Source: Vibrio tubiashii (GTDB lineage: Bacteria; Pseudomonadota; Gammaproteobacteria; Enterobacterales; Vibrionaceae). Taken from it: 64,000 nt of DNA. The notes under the pieces were generated by a model. That model worked only from the letters and a program-made list of their open reading frames with translations, did no database searches and was not told where the DNA came from. Location of the stretch: NCBI RefSeq assembly GCF_028551255.1, contig NZ_CP117029.1:2294001-2358000 (forward strand), given 5' to 3'. The translations under genes were made by a program, and so were the position numbers. Position 1 is the stretch's first letter. Each line of letters opens with the position of its first letter. This document shows positions 18,908 through 26,786 of this stretch, piece by piece.

Positions 18908-19795
18908 ATGACAATTTACGCTAGCAATAAAGTGGTCGCTGTCGGTGGAGGCCACGGCCTTGGACGTATGCTTGCGGCACTCAAAGATTTTGGCTCAAAC
19001 GCAACGGGGATTGTTGCTACCACAGATAACGGCGGCTCCACTGGTCGCATTCGCAATTGCCAAGGCGGCATTGCATGGGGAGATACGCGCAACTGTATCA
19101 ATCAGCTTATCACTGACCCTTCCATCAGTTCGATGATGTTTGAATACCGCTTCAAAGGTGCCGGAGAACTTGATGGGCATAATCTGGGTAACTTGATGCT
19201 CACCGCCCTCGACAACCTGTCCGTTCGCCCTCTAGATGCTACAAACCTGATTCGCAATATGCTTAAGGTTGATGTCAATATCATTCCGATGTCGGAGCAC
19301 CCTTCAGATTTAAAAGCGCTCGCACCAGATGGGCGTTGGGTCACCGGAGAGACCAGTGTTGATGAGATGCCCGAAAAGTTGATTCGGCTCGATCTCGAAC
19401 CTGAAGTCCCTGCCACTAAAGAAGGTGTACAAGCTCTTGAAGAGGCTGACGCGATTATTCTCGGCCCTGGCAGTTTTCTGACCAGTATTATGCCGCCATT
19501 ACTGCTCCCTGAAATAGGACGAGCGATTGCCAATAACCGCAAAGCAAAACTGGTGTTTGTCGAGAACCTTTCGCCTGAGTACGGCCCTGCTGGGCAAATG
19601 ACATTACAAGAAAAATTGGAATGGTGTGAACGCTCTTGTCAAGGTCGCAAAATAGATGTGGTTTTGGGTGAAACACCTCATCCAGAGCTTGAAGAGTGGA
19701 ACTGCGTCACAACACCGCTAGCCTCACCCAATCGCGACTGGCGTCACGATAGGGCTAAGCTGCAACAAGCGATTGAGTGGTTACTGGTTGAATAG
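18908..19795 (+). CDS. yvcK: YvcK/CofD-like nucleotide-sugar-binding protein
   Basis: About 295 residues. The GGGHGLGRMLAALK dinucleotide-binding loop lies near the N-terminus, followed by TTDNGGSTGRIR and GHNLGNLML, hallmarks of the YvcK branch of the CofD family. In Bacillus, YvcK is needed on gluconeogenic carbon and binds UDP-GlcNAc; its role in Vibrio is inferred. I chose ATG at 18908 over ATG at 18887 because an AAGAAG lies upstream, but this is uncertain. Its 3' end overlaps that of convergent luxU by 15 bp. Confidence 0.88.
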   Translation: MTIYASNKVVAVGGGHGLGRMLAALKDFGSNATGIVATTDNGGSTGRIRNCQGGIAWGDTRNCINQLITDPSISSMMFEYRFKGAGELDGHNLGNLMLTALDNLSVRPLDATNLIRNMLKVDVNIIPMSEHPSDLKALAPDGRWVTGETSVDEMPEKLIRLDLEPEVPATKEGVQALEEADAIILGPGSFLTSIMPPLLLPEIGRAIANNRKAKLVFVENLSPEYGPAGQMTLQEKLEWCERSCQGRKIDVVLGETPHPELEEWNCVTTPLASPNRDWRHDRAKLQQAIEWLLVE

Positions 19796-20122
19796 TTGCT
19801 GATATCTCTGCTGGGTTTCACTCAGTAGAGATAACATTTGCTGTTTATTGCTTTCTGATTCAAGAGAAGTACCAGACTTAGCACTAGAATCCACCTCTGC
19901 AGAATACGCACGAAGTGCTTCTGCACCAAAACTGGCCGCACTGCTTTTTAATGCGTGACTGATCTCTTTCAAGTACTGCTCTTGCTCTTGGCCTTCGATT
20001 TGCGAGAGCTTATCGATATACATTTGCAACTCGTTTAAAAATATCTCAAGCAAAACAGGGACATTTTCAGCACCAATTTCACTAGCGAGTCGGTCGATTT
20101 TACTTTGATCTAAAATGTCCAC
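19781..20122 (-). CDS. luxU: Quorum-sensing phosphorelay protein LuxU (HPt)
   Basis: 113 residues from GTG at 20122, close to the 114-residue V. harveyi protein. It is a single HPt four-helix domain with phospho-acceptor His56 in ISHALKSSAASFGA. It takes phosphate from the LuxN/LuxQ/CqsS-type hybrid kinases and passes it to LuxO. The luxO stop and luxU start overlap as TAGTG, so the two are coupled. Confidence 0.96.
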   Translation of the reverse strand: MDILDQSKIDRLASEIGAENVPVLLEIFLNELQMYIDKLSQIEGQEQEQYLKEISHALKSSAASFGAEALRAYSAEVDSSAKSGTSLESESNKQQMLSLLSETQQRYQQLFNQ

Positions 20123-21516
20123 TATTGTACTTCCTTGGCATTCCACGCTTGTAGTTTTCTGTAAATGGTTGATGGGCTTACATCCAAATAGCCCGCAGCT
20201 TTCGGTATGTTACCATCACACGCTTTTATCGCCTGTTCAATGGCATTTTTCTCAGTAAGCCACAAAGGGAATATATCTTGTACTGAGACTGTTTCATTTT
20301 GCGGCCTCGTCACTCGAATCTCATTTTTTGATGGTTGATTGAGCGGTGGTGGCAACATGGCTAAATCAATCTCACGGCCGTTGTTTAACACCACCACATT
20401 ACGTAAGACATTTTGCAACTGACGTACATTACCCGGCCATTCGTAGCGCGAGAAACGATCGACAACCTCAGGCGCTAAACGAACAAAATCTTTACCCTCT
20501 TCCTTAGACATGAAACCCAGTAGTGAATAGGCAATTTCAATAATATCGTCACCGCGCTCACGCAAAGGTGGCAAATGAAGAGGGATAACATACAAACGAT
20601 AGTACAAATCTTCGCGGAAGCGCCCTTCTTCGACTTCTTTCCAAGGATCTTTATTGGTTGCACAAACAAAACGTACGTCCACGCTCTTCATCTTCGACGA
20701 ACCCACTTTCTGGAAGGTACCGGTTTGAATAAAACGTAACAGCTTAGTTTGCAAATCTAAGTCCATTTCACACAGCTCATCAAGGAAAAGCGTGCCGCCA
20801 TCAGCAAGCTCCGCCGCGCCTTGGCGATCCGTTGCAGCGCCAGTAAATGCGCCTTTGACGTGACCAAATAGCTCACTTTCAATCAAATCTTTTGGGATGG
20901 CAGCACAGTTGATGGCAATAAACGGTTTGTCACCGCGCTTACTGGTGGCGTGAATTGCTTCCGCACATACTTCTTTACCTGTACCACTTTCACCAGTGAT
21001 AAAAATACTGGCTTTACTCGTCGCCGCCGAGTCTATGGTTCTGTATACCGCCTGCATTGTTTGACTACTGCCGATAAAGCCTTGATAACCCTGACTTCCC
21101 GGGTTATCACCATCGTTTTTCAGCTTGTTCGCTTTACGCAGAGCATTATTAACCGTTACACGGAGTCGATCAGCTTCACAGGGTTTAATTAGGAAGTCTT
21201 GCGCGCCATGACGCATTGCTTCTACGGCGGTATCAATCGAACCATGCGCAGTCATAAAAATGACGGGCACATCCGGGTTCTTTTCTTTCACCGCATGCAA
21301 GACGTCCATACCAGTCATATCAGGTAATCGGAGATCGAGCAGGATAAGGTCAGGGGTTCTGAAATTGAGGCTATCAATGGCATCTCGGCCAGTGCCGACG
21401 ATGTTGATATCGATTTGAAGTGGCGTGAGATAAGAACGATACAGCGCCGCTACAGAGGCGGTATCTTCAACCATCAACAAATACTTTGAGTTTTTTGCTT
21501 GTGTATTATATTGCAT
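20122..21516 (-). CDS. luxO: Quorum-sensing sigma-54 response regulator LuxO
   Basis: 464 residues. A receiver domain (about 10-125) has phospho-acceptor Asp61 in LLDLRLPD. An AAA+ domain (about 150-380) has Walker A GESGTGKE and the sigma-54 contact loop GAFTGA. A Fis-type helix-turn-helix is at the C-terminus (about 425-460). Phosphorylated at low cell density, it activates qrr sRNA genes with RpoN. The qrr1 gene lies divergently right upstream, with a LuxO box in the gap. The domain order and neighbours leave little doubt. Confidence 0.97.
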   Translation of the reverse strand: MQYNTQAKNSKYLLMVEDTASVAALYRSYLTPLQIDINIVGTGRDAIDSLNFRTPDLILLDLRLPDMTGMDVLHAVKEKNPDVPVIFMTAHGSIDTAVEAMRHGAQDFLIKPCEADRLRVTVNNALRKANKLKNDGDNPGSQGYQGFIGSSQTMQAVYRTIDSAATSKASIFITGESGTGKEVCAEAIHATSKRGDKPFIAINCAAIPKDLIESELFGHVKGAFTGAATDRQGAAELADGGTLFLDELCEMDLDLQTKLLRFIQTGTFQKVGSSKMKSVDVRFVCATNKDPWKEVEEGRFREDLYYRLYVIPLHLPPLRERGDDIIEIAYSLLGFMSKEEGKDFVRLAPEVVDRFSRYEWPGNVRQLQNVLRNVVVLNNGREIDLAMLPPPLNQPSKNEIRVTRPQNETVSVQDIFPLWLTEKNAIEQAIKACDGNIPKAAGYLDVSPSTIYRKLQAWNAKEVQ

Positions 21517-21565
21517 AACCTAGCCAAGGCATTCTTCGCATTTATATAAATAATCGCATTGCGCT

Positions 21566-21578
21566 TTGCATTATGCAA
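21566..21578. promoter_or_regulatory. LuxO-binding site (enhancer of qrr1)
   Basis: TTGCATTATGCAA is a perfect TTGCA-N3-TGCAA dyad, the LuxO motif, 62 bases upstream of the qrr1 -24 element. A degenerate second copy (TTGCG-N3-TGCAT, about 21559-21571) overlaps it. The site lies between luxO and qrr1, so LuxO may also repress its own gene as reported in other vibrios. Confidence 0.85.
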
Positions 21579-21639
21579 TTTAAAACACGAAATAGTCCTG
21601 AATAGGGTGATGAATAACGCATTTTGAGGCCAATTTAAT

Positions 21640-21656
21640 TTGGCACGCTATATGCT
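21640..21656 (+). promoter_or_regulatory. Sigma-54 promoter of qrr1
   Basis: TTGGCACGCTATATGCT has GG (21642-21643) and GC (21654-21655) separated by 10 bases, matching the -24/-12 consensus. The Qrr RNA starts 12 bases downstream. Confidence 0.9.
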
Positions 21657-21666
21657 AAATCTACTA

Positions 21667-21762
21667 TGACCCTCATGGGTCACCTAGCCAACTGACGTTG
21701 TTAGTGAACTTAGTATTCACAAATTACAGCCAGTAGAACCAAGTTTCTACTGGCTATTTTTT
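21667..21762 (+). ncRNA. qrr1: Qrr1 quorum-regulatory small RNA
   Basis: About 96 nt, divergent from luxO as in other vibrios. The 5' hairpin TGACCC-TCAT-GGGTCA is followed by the conserved core CTAGCCAACTGACGTTGTTA that pairs with luxR/hapR-type and aphA mRNAs through Hfq. Next come a second hairpin (GTGAA/TTCAC) and a terminator stem AGCCAGTAGAA/TTCTACTGGCT with a T6 tract. The LuxO box and sigma-54 promoter stand at the correct distances. Transcript ends are estimated. Confidence 0.95.
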
Positions 21763-21777
21763 CGTCTTAAATTCGTG

Positions 21778-23808
21778 TTAGCTATTAACAATAAACTGCT
21801 TGCGAAGCTTATCTATCTCATCCCTCTTCTGCGCTGCAAGTTCAAACTCTAAGTCTTGGGCATGTTGATACATCTGCGCTTCTAGTTTGCTAATCTCTTT
21901 ATCAAGTTGTTGAGGCGTCATCACATCATAGCTCTGCGAAGGCTCAGCCACTTTAGACAATGGGACAGTCTTGCTAGCGCGCTGCTTCTTACTCTTGGTA
22001 ATGTCACCTAGCTCCATAATGTCTTTAACATTACGTTTTAGCGCTTGAGGCTCAATGCCCATCTTCTCGTTGTAAGCTTGCTGTTTTTCACGTCGACGGT
22101 TGGTCTCTCCCATCGCTTTGTCCATTGACTTGGTAATGCTGTCAGCGTACAGAATCGCTTTACCCGCCACATTACGTGCTGCACGGCCAATCGTCTGGAT
22201 GAGCGAGCGCTCTGAACGCAAGAAACCTTCTTTATCAGCGTCTAAAATCGCCACTAAGGAGACTTCTGGCATATCTAAGCCTTCACGGAGTAAGTTGATC
22301 CCTACTAGCACATCAAATTCACCAAGACGCAAGTCGCGAATGATTTCGACCCTTTCCACCGTATCAATATCTGAGTGGAGGTAGCGAACCTTAACATCGT
22401 GCTCAGTGAGGTATTCAGTTAAATCTTCCGCCATTCTCTTGGTTAGCGTCGTCACCAGAACTCGCTCATCTTTAGCAGCGCGAATACGAATTTCTGACAG
22501 CAGATCATCCACCTGTGTGGCGACCGGACGCACTTCAAGTTGAGGATCGAGCAAGCCTGTAGGACGAACAACTTGATCCGCAATTTCACCATCCGATTTC
22601 TCTAGTTCATAGTTACCCGGCGTTGCAGAGACAAATATCGTCTGAGGCGAAATAGATTCAAACTCTTCGAACTTCATTGGTCGATTGTCGAGTGCCGAAG
22701 GCAGACGGAAACCAAACTCCACCAGCGTCTCTTTACGCGAGCGGTCACCTTTGTACATGGCACCAATCTGAGGCACGGTAACGTGGGATTCATCAATGAT
22801 CAGCAAACCATCGTGAGGCAAGTAATCAAACAAGGTTGGTGGCGGCTCACCCTCACTACGACCACTTAGATAGCGTGAGTAGTTTTCGATACCTGAACAA
22901 AATCCCAGCTCGTTCATCATCTCAATGTCAAACTGAGTACGCTGCGAGATACGCTGCTCTTCAAGCAGTTTGTTGTTATCAAGTAGGTGCTTCTTGCGCC
23001 CTTCAAGCTCCACTTTAATTTTCTCTATCGCATCAAGAATTCGCTCTCTTGGCGTAACATAGTGGGTTTTGGGATAAATCGTGTAACGTGCTAAGTCACG
23101 CTGTTTGACTGCTCCTGTCAGCGGATCAAACACACTAATACAATCAATCTCATCATCGAACATCTCGATACGCACCGCGTCTTGATCGGATTCAGCCGGA
23201 AAAATATCAATCACTTCGCCACGCACGCGGAACTGGCCGCGCTCAAATGCGACGTCATTACGGCTATATTGCAGCTCGGCCAGACGACGCAGAATATCGC
23301 GCTGATCCATCACATCTCCACGGCGGATATGTAGCATCATTTGCAGATAAGATTCAGGGTCACCCAAACCATAAATCGCCGACACAGAAGCGACAATAAT
23401 GGCATCTTTACGTTCTAACAGGGCTTTGGTCGCAGAGAGACGCATCTGCTCAATATGCGCGTTAACGGAAGCATCTTTCTCAATAAAGGTATCAGTCGTT
23501 GGCACATAAGCTTCAGGCTGGTAGTAATCGTAGTAAGAAACAAAGTATTCAACGGCATTATTAGGGAAGAAAGATTTCATCTCACCATAAAGCTGAGCCG
23601 CTAGCGTTTTATTCGGAGCAAGTAGAATAGCTGGACGCTGCGCGCTCGCAATTACATTGGCAAGTGTAAAAGTTTTTCCTGAACCAGTTACGCCAAGTAA
23701 AGTTTGGTGGGCTAAACCTGAATCAAGACCATCAAGCAGTTGCTCAATCGCGGTAGGCTGATCGCCAGAGGGCTTATAATCAGACACTAAATCAAAAACT
23801 TTACTCAT
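21778..23808 (-). CDS. uvrB: Excinuclease ABC subunit B (UvrB)
   Basis: A 676-residue helicase-like subunit of nucleotide-excision repair that verifies damage and recruits UvrC. It has Walker [11 protein letters not shown] near residue 40, the beta-hairpin [12 protein letters not shown], the DESH motif, helicase motif VI region QTIGRAARN, and the C-terminal UVR domain (about 632-670) that contacts UvrC. A perfect LexA box lies about 43 bases upstream of ATG, so it should be SOS induced. It converges on qrr1. Confidence 0.98.
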   Translation of the reverse strand: MSKVFDLVSDYKPSGDQPTAIEQLLDGLDSGLAHQTLLGVTGSGKTFTLANVIASAQRPAILLAPNKTLAAQLYGEMKSFFPNNAVEYFVSYYDYYQPEAYVPTTDTFIEKDASVNAHIEQMRLSATKALLERKDAIIVASVSAIYGLGDPESYLQMMLHIRRGDVMDQRDILRRLAELQYSRNDVAFERGQFRVRGEVIDIFPAESDQDAVRIEMFDDEIDCISVFDPLTGAVKQRDLARYTIYPKTHYVTPRERILDAIEKIKVELEGRKKHLLDNNKLLEEQRISQRTQFDIEMMNELGFCSGIENYSRYLSGRSEGEPPPTLFDYLPHDGLLIIDESHVTVPQIGAMYKGDRSRKETLVEFGFRLPSALDNRPMKFEEFESISPQTIFVSATPGNYELEKSDGEIADQVVRPTGLLDPQLEVRPVATQVDDLLSEIRIRAAKDERVLVTTLTKRMAEDLTEYLTEHDVKVRYLHSDIDTVERVEIIRDLRLGEFDVLVGINLLREGLDMPEVSLVAILDADKEGFLRSERSLIQTIGRAARNVAGKAILYADSITKSMDKAMGETNRRREKQQAYNEKMGIEPQALKRNVKDIMELGDITKSKKQRASKTVPLSKVAEPSQSYDVMTPQQLDKEISKLEAQMYQHAQDLEFELAAQKRDEIDKLRKQFIVNS

Positions 23809-23850
23809 ACTTCATCTCTGTCTAGTCATACGTTGTAGACTCTATTGTGG

Positions 23851-23866
23851 CTGTGTATATATACAG
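23851..23866. promoter_or_regulatory. LexA (SOS) box of uvrB
   Basis: CTGTGTATATATACAG is a perfect CTGT-N8-ACAG palindrome in the uvrB promoter region. Confidence 0.92.
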
Positions 23867-24005
23867 ACTCAAGCGATAACGAAAAAATTAATCTCTGTTT
23901 TGCATAAAGTGGCATTTTGCCGCTAGATCATTACCTTTAATCCTGATATTATCTTTCGCCCTGCTAGAGATCCACCTCGAAAACAAACCCAAACAAGCCC
24001 ACAGC

Positions 24006-24014
24006 TTATCCACA
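24006..24014. promoter_or_regulatory. DnaA box upstream of uvrB
   Basis: TTATCCACA, a perfect consensus DnaA box, lies about 200 bp upstream of uvrB. The 23867-24307 stretch is otherwise AT-rich with no gene visible on either strand. Confidence 0.55.
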
Positions 24015-24198
24015 TTTTTATCTTATTTTTAGTTTATTCCACACAATTCGAATATCGTCGAGTCGCTAATTTTCTCAACCTTTTTACGTTTAAATCGCTA
24101 TATAACAACACTTTACTGGTCAGCATTCCCAACTCTGCTCAATGAGAATGACTGCTATTTTTACAATTCTCTGACTTACTCAAATTTCACACACATAG

Positions 24199-24221
24199 TT
24201 ATCCACAATTTTGGTGGATAA
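24199..24221. promoter_or_regulatory. Inverted pair of DnaA boxes
   Basis: TTATCCACA (24199-24207) and, on the other strand, TTATCCACC (24213-24221) face each other as an inverted repeat. Together with the box at 24006 this gives three boxes in about 215 bp. E. coli uvrB is also reported to have DnaA binding near a promoter; relevance here is inferred. Confidence 0.5.
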
Positions 24222-24307
24222 GTAAATCTACCCCTTATTTGGTAAGGGCTTCAGGAAAGTAAAGTATTTTTTATGTGTTTTTTTTCGTTACAATCGCACT
24301 CTTCATA

Positions 24308-24336
24308 TTGACACTACTCTAGCTGATCGCTAATAT
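24308..24336 (+). promoter_or_regulatory. Promoter of tRNA-Asn
   Basis: TTGACA (24308-24313), a 17-bp spacer and TAATAT (24331-24336) form a near-perfect sigma-70 promoter. A GC-rich discriminator (TCGCCTCGC) follows, typical of stringently controlled stable-RNA genes. The tRNA starts 20 bases later. Confidence 0.85.
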
Positions 24337-24355
24337 TCGCCTCGCTCAAAGCAAT

Positions 24356-24431
24356 TCCCCCTTAGTTCAGTTGGTAGAACGGCGGACTGTTAATCCGTAT
24401 GTCGCAGGTTCGAGTCCCGCAGGGGGAGCCA
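24356..24431 (+). tRNA. tRNA-Asn (GTT)
   Basis: A 76-nt tRNA with encoded CCA. The acceptor stem TCCCCCT/AGGGGGA is perfect, the D arm is normal, and the anticodon loop CTGTTAA gives GUU for asparagine. The T stem reads GCAGG/CCCGC, which leaves an A-C mismatch at the middle pair (51-63); otherwise all pairs form. A strong promoter precedes it and an unusual repeat array follows. Confidence 0.95.
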
Positions 24432-24437
24432 AATTTA

Positions 24438-24469
24438 GAAAAAGCCGTGTCGTAAGACGCGGCTTTTTC
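24438..24469 (+). terminator. Terminator of repeat unit 1 (tRNA-Asn)
   Basis: AAAAAGCCGTGTC/GACGCGGCTTTTT with a GTAA tetraloop, seven bases after the tRNA CCA. Symmetric A/T tracts would allow termination on both strands. Confidence 0.88.
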
Positions 24470-24554
24470 GTATCCAATGCTCCTGGTTTGTGCCAAACCA
24501 ATGTCTCAGACCTAGCCGGCCGCGTTGAGTCCCGACAGAGGGGAGCCAAATTCA

Positions 24555-24588
24555 GAAAAAAGCTCAGTCGAAAGACTGGGCTTTTTTC
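24555..24588 (+). terminator. Terminator of repeat unit 2
   Basis: AAAAAAGCTCAGTC/GACTGGGCTTTTTT with a GAAA tetraloop. The stem differs from units 1 and 3 but pairing is retained. Confidence 0.85.
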
Positions 24589-24675
24589 GTTTTTAGCTGC
24601 GACTTGCTTGTTCCAAGCAAATTTCTCAGAGCTGGCCGGCTGCGTTGAGTCCCGACAGCGGGATGCCAAATTTAG

Positions 24676-24707
24676 AAAAAGCCGTGTCGTAAGACGCGGC
24701 TTTTTCG
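24676..24707. terminator. Terminator of repeat unit 3
   Basis: Same hairpin as unit 1 (GTAA loop). It lies 42 bases downstream of the GntR gene on the minus strand and so probably ends that transcript too. Confidence 0.85.
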
Positions 24708-24748
24708 TATCTAATGCTCCTGGTTTGTGCCAAACCAATGTCTCAGAC

Positions 24749-25477
24749 CTACCCCACACTGTCGATGCGTATCATTACTGCATCGGGGCGCCAATATTCC
24801 AACTCACAATCCATTAGCTCGCCATCTTGTTTATAGTTGACTCGGCATATTTTCAATACGGGCTGCCCTTCCGCTAAGTTCAGTGCTTTAGCAACATGAG
24901 CAGGCGCAGACGTTGGAATTACATCAAAACGAGAACGCTTGGTTTCATAACCGTACTTATCTTGGTAAATACCGGTAAGCGACATGGTTAAGTTTTCCGA
25001 CAAAATATCAGTGAACAAAGTCGCCTTTAATACGTTCTCAACAAATAGAACGGCTCGACCATCTATGTATCGAAGGCGTTCAATAACGTGAATCGGGGTG
25101 ATCTGATCGATGTCTAATGCTTGGGCATATTCACCTGCTGCCATCTCACTGCGAACACTGACCAGTTTGGTTTCTGCAATGCGATCTTGCTGGCGAATCA
25201 TTTGATGGAAGTGCGAGCGTGATAACGGGTTGTAGCAAATGCGCTCTGGTGACACATACCAACCGCGACGCTCCTCGCGATAGATTAATCCCTCCGTTTC
25301 CAAAGAAACTAATGCATCTTTAATCGTAATTCGGGTTGTCGAGAACAGCTCACTAAGCTCTCTTTCTGAAGGAAGCTTTTGTCCCTCAGACATGAATCCC
25401 GAATCAATCTGCTCTCTTAAGCTCGCTTTAATTTTTCCAAGCTGAGTTCTGGATTGGCTAGTTGCCACTACTCTCAT
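24749..25477 (-). CDS. GntR family regulator with UTRA domain
   Basis: 242 residues. A winged helix (about 10-78) has the SERELSELFSTTRITIKDALVSLETEGLI pattern typical of GntR. A UTRA ligand-binding domain (about 95-238) includes ERLRYIDGRAVLFVENVLK. It belongs to the HutC/PhnF-like branch and probably represses the divergent transporter operon until the imported compound or a derivative binds. A 16-bp sequence shared with the operon leader covers its own ribosome site, suggesting autorepression. The ligand is unknown; some relatives control phosphonate genes. Confidence 0.88.
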   Translation of the reverse strand: MRVVATSQSRTQLGKIKASLREQIDSGFMSEGQKLPSERELSELFSTTRITIKDALVSLETEGLIYREERRGWYVSPERICYNPLSRSHFHQMIRQQDRIAETKLVSVRSEMAAGEYAQALDIDQITPIHVIERLRYIDGRAVLFVENVLKATLFTDILSENLTMSLTGIYQDKYGYETKRSRFDVIPTSAPAHVAKALNLAEGQPVLKICRVNYKQDGELMDCELEYWRPDAVMIRIDSVG

Positions 25478-25492
25478 TACTGACCTAGTCCA
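25477..25492. promoter_or_regulatory. Operator-like 16-bp element at the GntR start
   Basis: TTACTGACCTAGTCCA, repeated exactly at 25659-25674. Read on the minus strand, this copy contains the AGG ribosome site and touches the start codon of the regulator gene. Its core is a partial palindrome around CTAG. Confidence 0.7.
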
Positions 25493-25658
25493 TTAGTTGG
25501 TTTATGAACAATCTAAGTCGTAGAGGTAACAGAAATATGACATACCCTATTTGCTGAACTAATCAACAAATGAAATATTACTGCCATTAAAACTCATTAA
25601 AACTGTCAAATAACTTGAGCGAAACCGTCACATTTTCTCCATAGCATACAAAACGAAC

Positions 25659-25674
25659 TTACTGACCTAGTCCA
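25659..25674. promoter_or_regulatory. Operator-like 16-bp element at the transporter operon start
   Basis: The second exact copy of TTACTGACCTAGTCCA, 182 bp from the first, ends two bases before the AAGGA ribosome site of the binding-protein gene. The pair is the probable binding site of the GntR regulator. Confidence 0.7.
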
Positions 25675-25688
25675 GAAGGATGGAAACA

Positions 25689-26774
25689 ATGAAAACTTTG
25701 CTAAGTTGTTCAACTACTTTTTCTGTAAAGAAAATCGCGCCAGCAGCACTGATGGTCGCAACACTGTCAATGCCAGCAATGGCCAATGACGCAGACCTAG
25801 AAACACTGATTAAAGCCGCGCAAAAAGAAGGCGCCGTTTACAGCGTAGGTATGCCAGACAGTTGGGCAAACTGGAAAGATACTTGGGTAGACCTGAAATC
25901 AAACTACGGTTTAAAGCACCAAGATACCGACATGAGCTCAGCACAAGAGATTGCTAAGTTCGAAGCAGAGAAGAAAAACGCCACAGCAGATATTGGTGAC
26001 GTAGGTTTCGCCTTTGCACGAGTTGCTGTAAAGAAAGGCGTTACGCAACCATACAAACCAACAACGTGGAGCGATATTCCAGACTGGGCTAAAGATAAAG
26101 AGGGTCACTGGGCTTTAGCTTACACTGGCACCATTTCGTTTATCGCCAACAACAATCTTGTTAAAGACGCACCTAAATCTTGGGATGATCTACTAAAAGG
26201 TGATTACAAAGTTACCGTTGGAGACGTTGGTGTTGCTGCACAAGCAAACAATGCCATTCTTGCCGCCGCTTTCGCTAATGGCGGTGACGAATCGAACCTA
26301 AAGCCAGCCATCAAGTTTTTTGCTCAACTGGCAAAACAAGGTCGTTTGTCGTTCACCGATCCCAATATAGCTAACCTAGAGAAAGGTGAAGTTGAAGTCG
26401 CGATTATGTGGGACTTCAACGCACTTAACTACCGCGATAAGATCGACCGCGAGCGCTTTACCGTCAATATTCCGCAAGATGGCTCTGTGATTTCTGGTTA
26501 CACCACCATCATCAACAAGTACGCGAAAAACCCAAATGCAGCCAAACTGGCTCGTGAGTACATCTTTAGTGACCAAGGCCAAATCAATCTTGCTGAAGGC
26601 TATGCGCGCCCAATTCGCAGCAACATTACCCTACCAAAATCAGTTCAAGCCAAACTGATTGCCAACGACCAGTACAGCAATGTGCACCCAGTAACAGACT
26701 TCTCTGCATGGGAAAAATCAGCTCGTAAGCTACCACGTCAGTGGCAAGAAAACGTATTAATCCACCAGCAATAA
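25689..26774 (+). CDS. ABC transporter periplasmic substrate-binding protein
   Basis: 361 residues from ATG at 25689 (AAGGA eight bases upstream; ATG at 25680 sits directly on that site). A signal peptide ends near SMPAMA at about residue 32. The mature part is a two-lobed binding protein of the family that includes Fe(III), polyamine and 2-aminoethylphosphonate binders (AfuA/PhnS-like), with TGTISFIANNNLVKDAPKSWDDLLK typical of it. It should deliver a small solute to the two permeases encoded downstream. The substrate is not determinable from sequence; the hydrolases in the operon point to a phosphorus compound. Confidence 0.88.
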   Translation: MKTLLSCSTTFSVKKIAPAALMVATLSMPAMANDADLETLIKAAQKEGAVYSVGMPDSWANWKDTWVDLKSNYGLKHQDTDMSSAQEIAKFEAEKKNATADIGDVGFAFARVAVKKGVTQPYKPTTWSDIPDWAKDKEGHWALAYTGTISFIANNNLVKDAPKSWDDLLKGDYKVTVGDVGVAAQANNAILAAAFANGGDESNLKPAIKFFAQLAKQGRLSFTDPNIANLEKGEVEVAIMWDFNALNYRDKIDRERFTVNIPQDGSVISGYTTIINKYAKNPNAAKLAREYIFSDQGQINLAEGYARPIRSNITLPKSVQAKLIANDQYSNVHPVTDFSAWEKSARKLPRQWQENVLIHQQ

Positions 26775-26786
26775 GAGTCAGTTGCC

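Larger units (their letters stand above)
24408..24750 (+). repeat. Three tandem units of tRNA 3' fragment plus terminator plus hairpin
   Basis: Unit 1 begins in the tRNA-Asn T arm. Units 2 and 3 begin at 24524 and 24644 with decayed copies of the tRNA 3' end (GTTGAGTCCCGACAG, then GGGGAGCCA or GGGATGCCA). Each unit continues with a terminator hairpin and a second hairpin (stem pairs 24484-24490/24494-24500, 24604-24610/24614-24620, 24721-24727/24731-24737). The 83-bp stretches 24431-24513 and 24668-24750 differ at one base, while the middle unit is diverged but keeps both stems by compensatory changes. The third unit ends at the stop codon of the GntR gene. Confidence 0.88.

Noticed and set aside
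24006..24221. Replication origin
   Set aside because: DnaA boxes are present but neighbouring genes are not those of a Vibrio origin (no dnaA, gidA/mioC or rctB) and no 13-mer-like array was seen.
24356..24750. tRNA attachment site of an integrated island
   Set aside because: No integrase or phage genes follow and the repeats are tandem and short; the next genes are an ordinary regulator and transporter.
24367..24817. Open frames on both strands across the tRNA-Asn repeats
   Set aside because: They run through the tRNA and three terminators on either strand and merely mirror the repeat structure; no ribosome site or protein-like composition.
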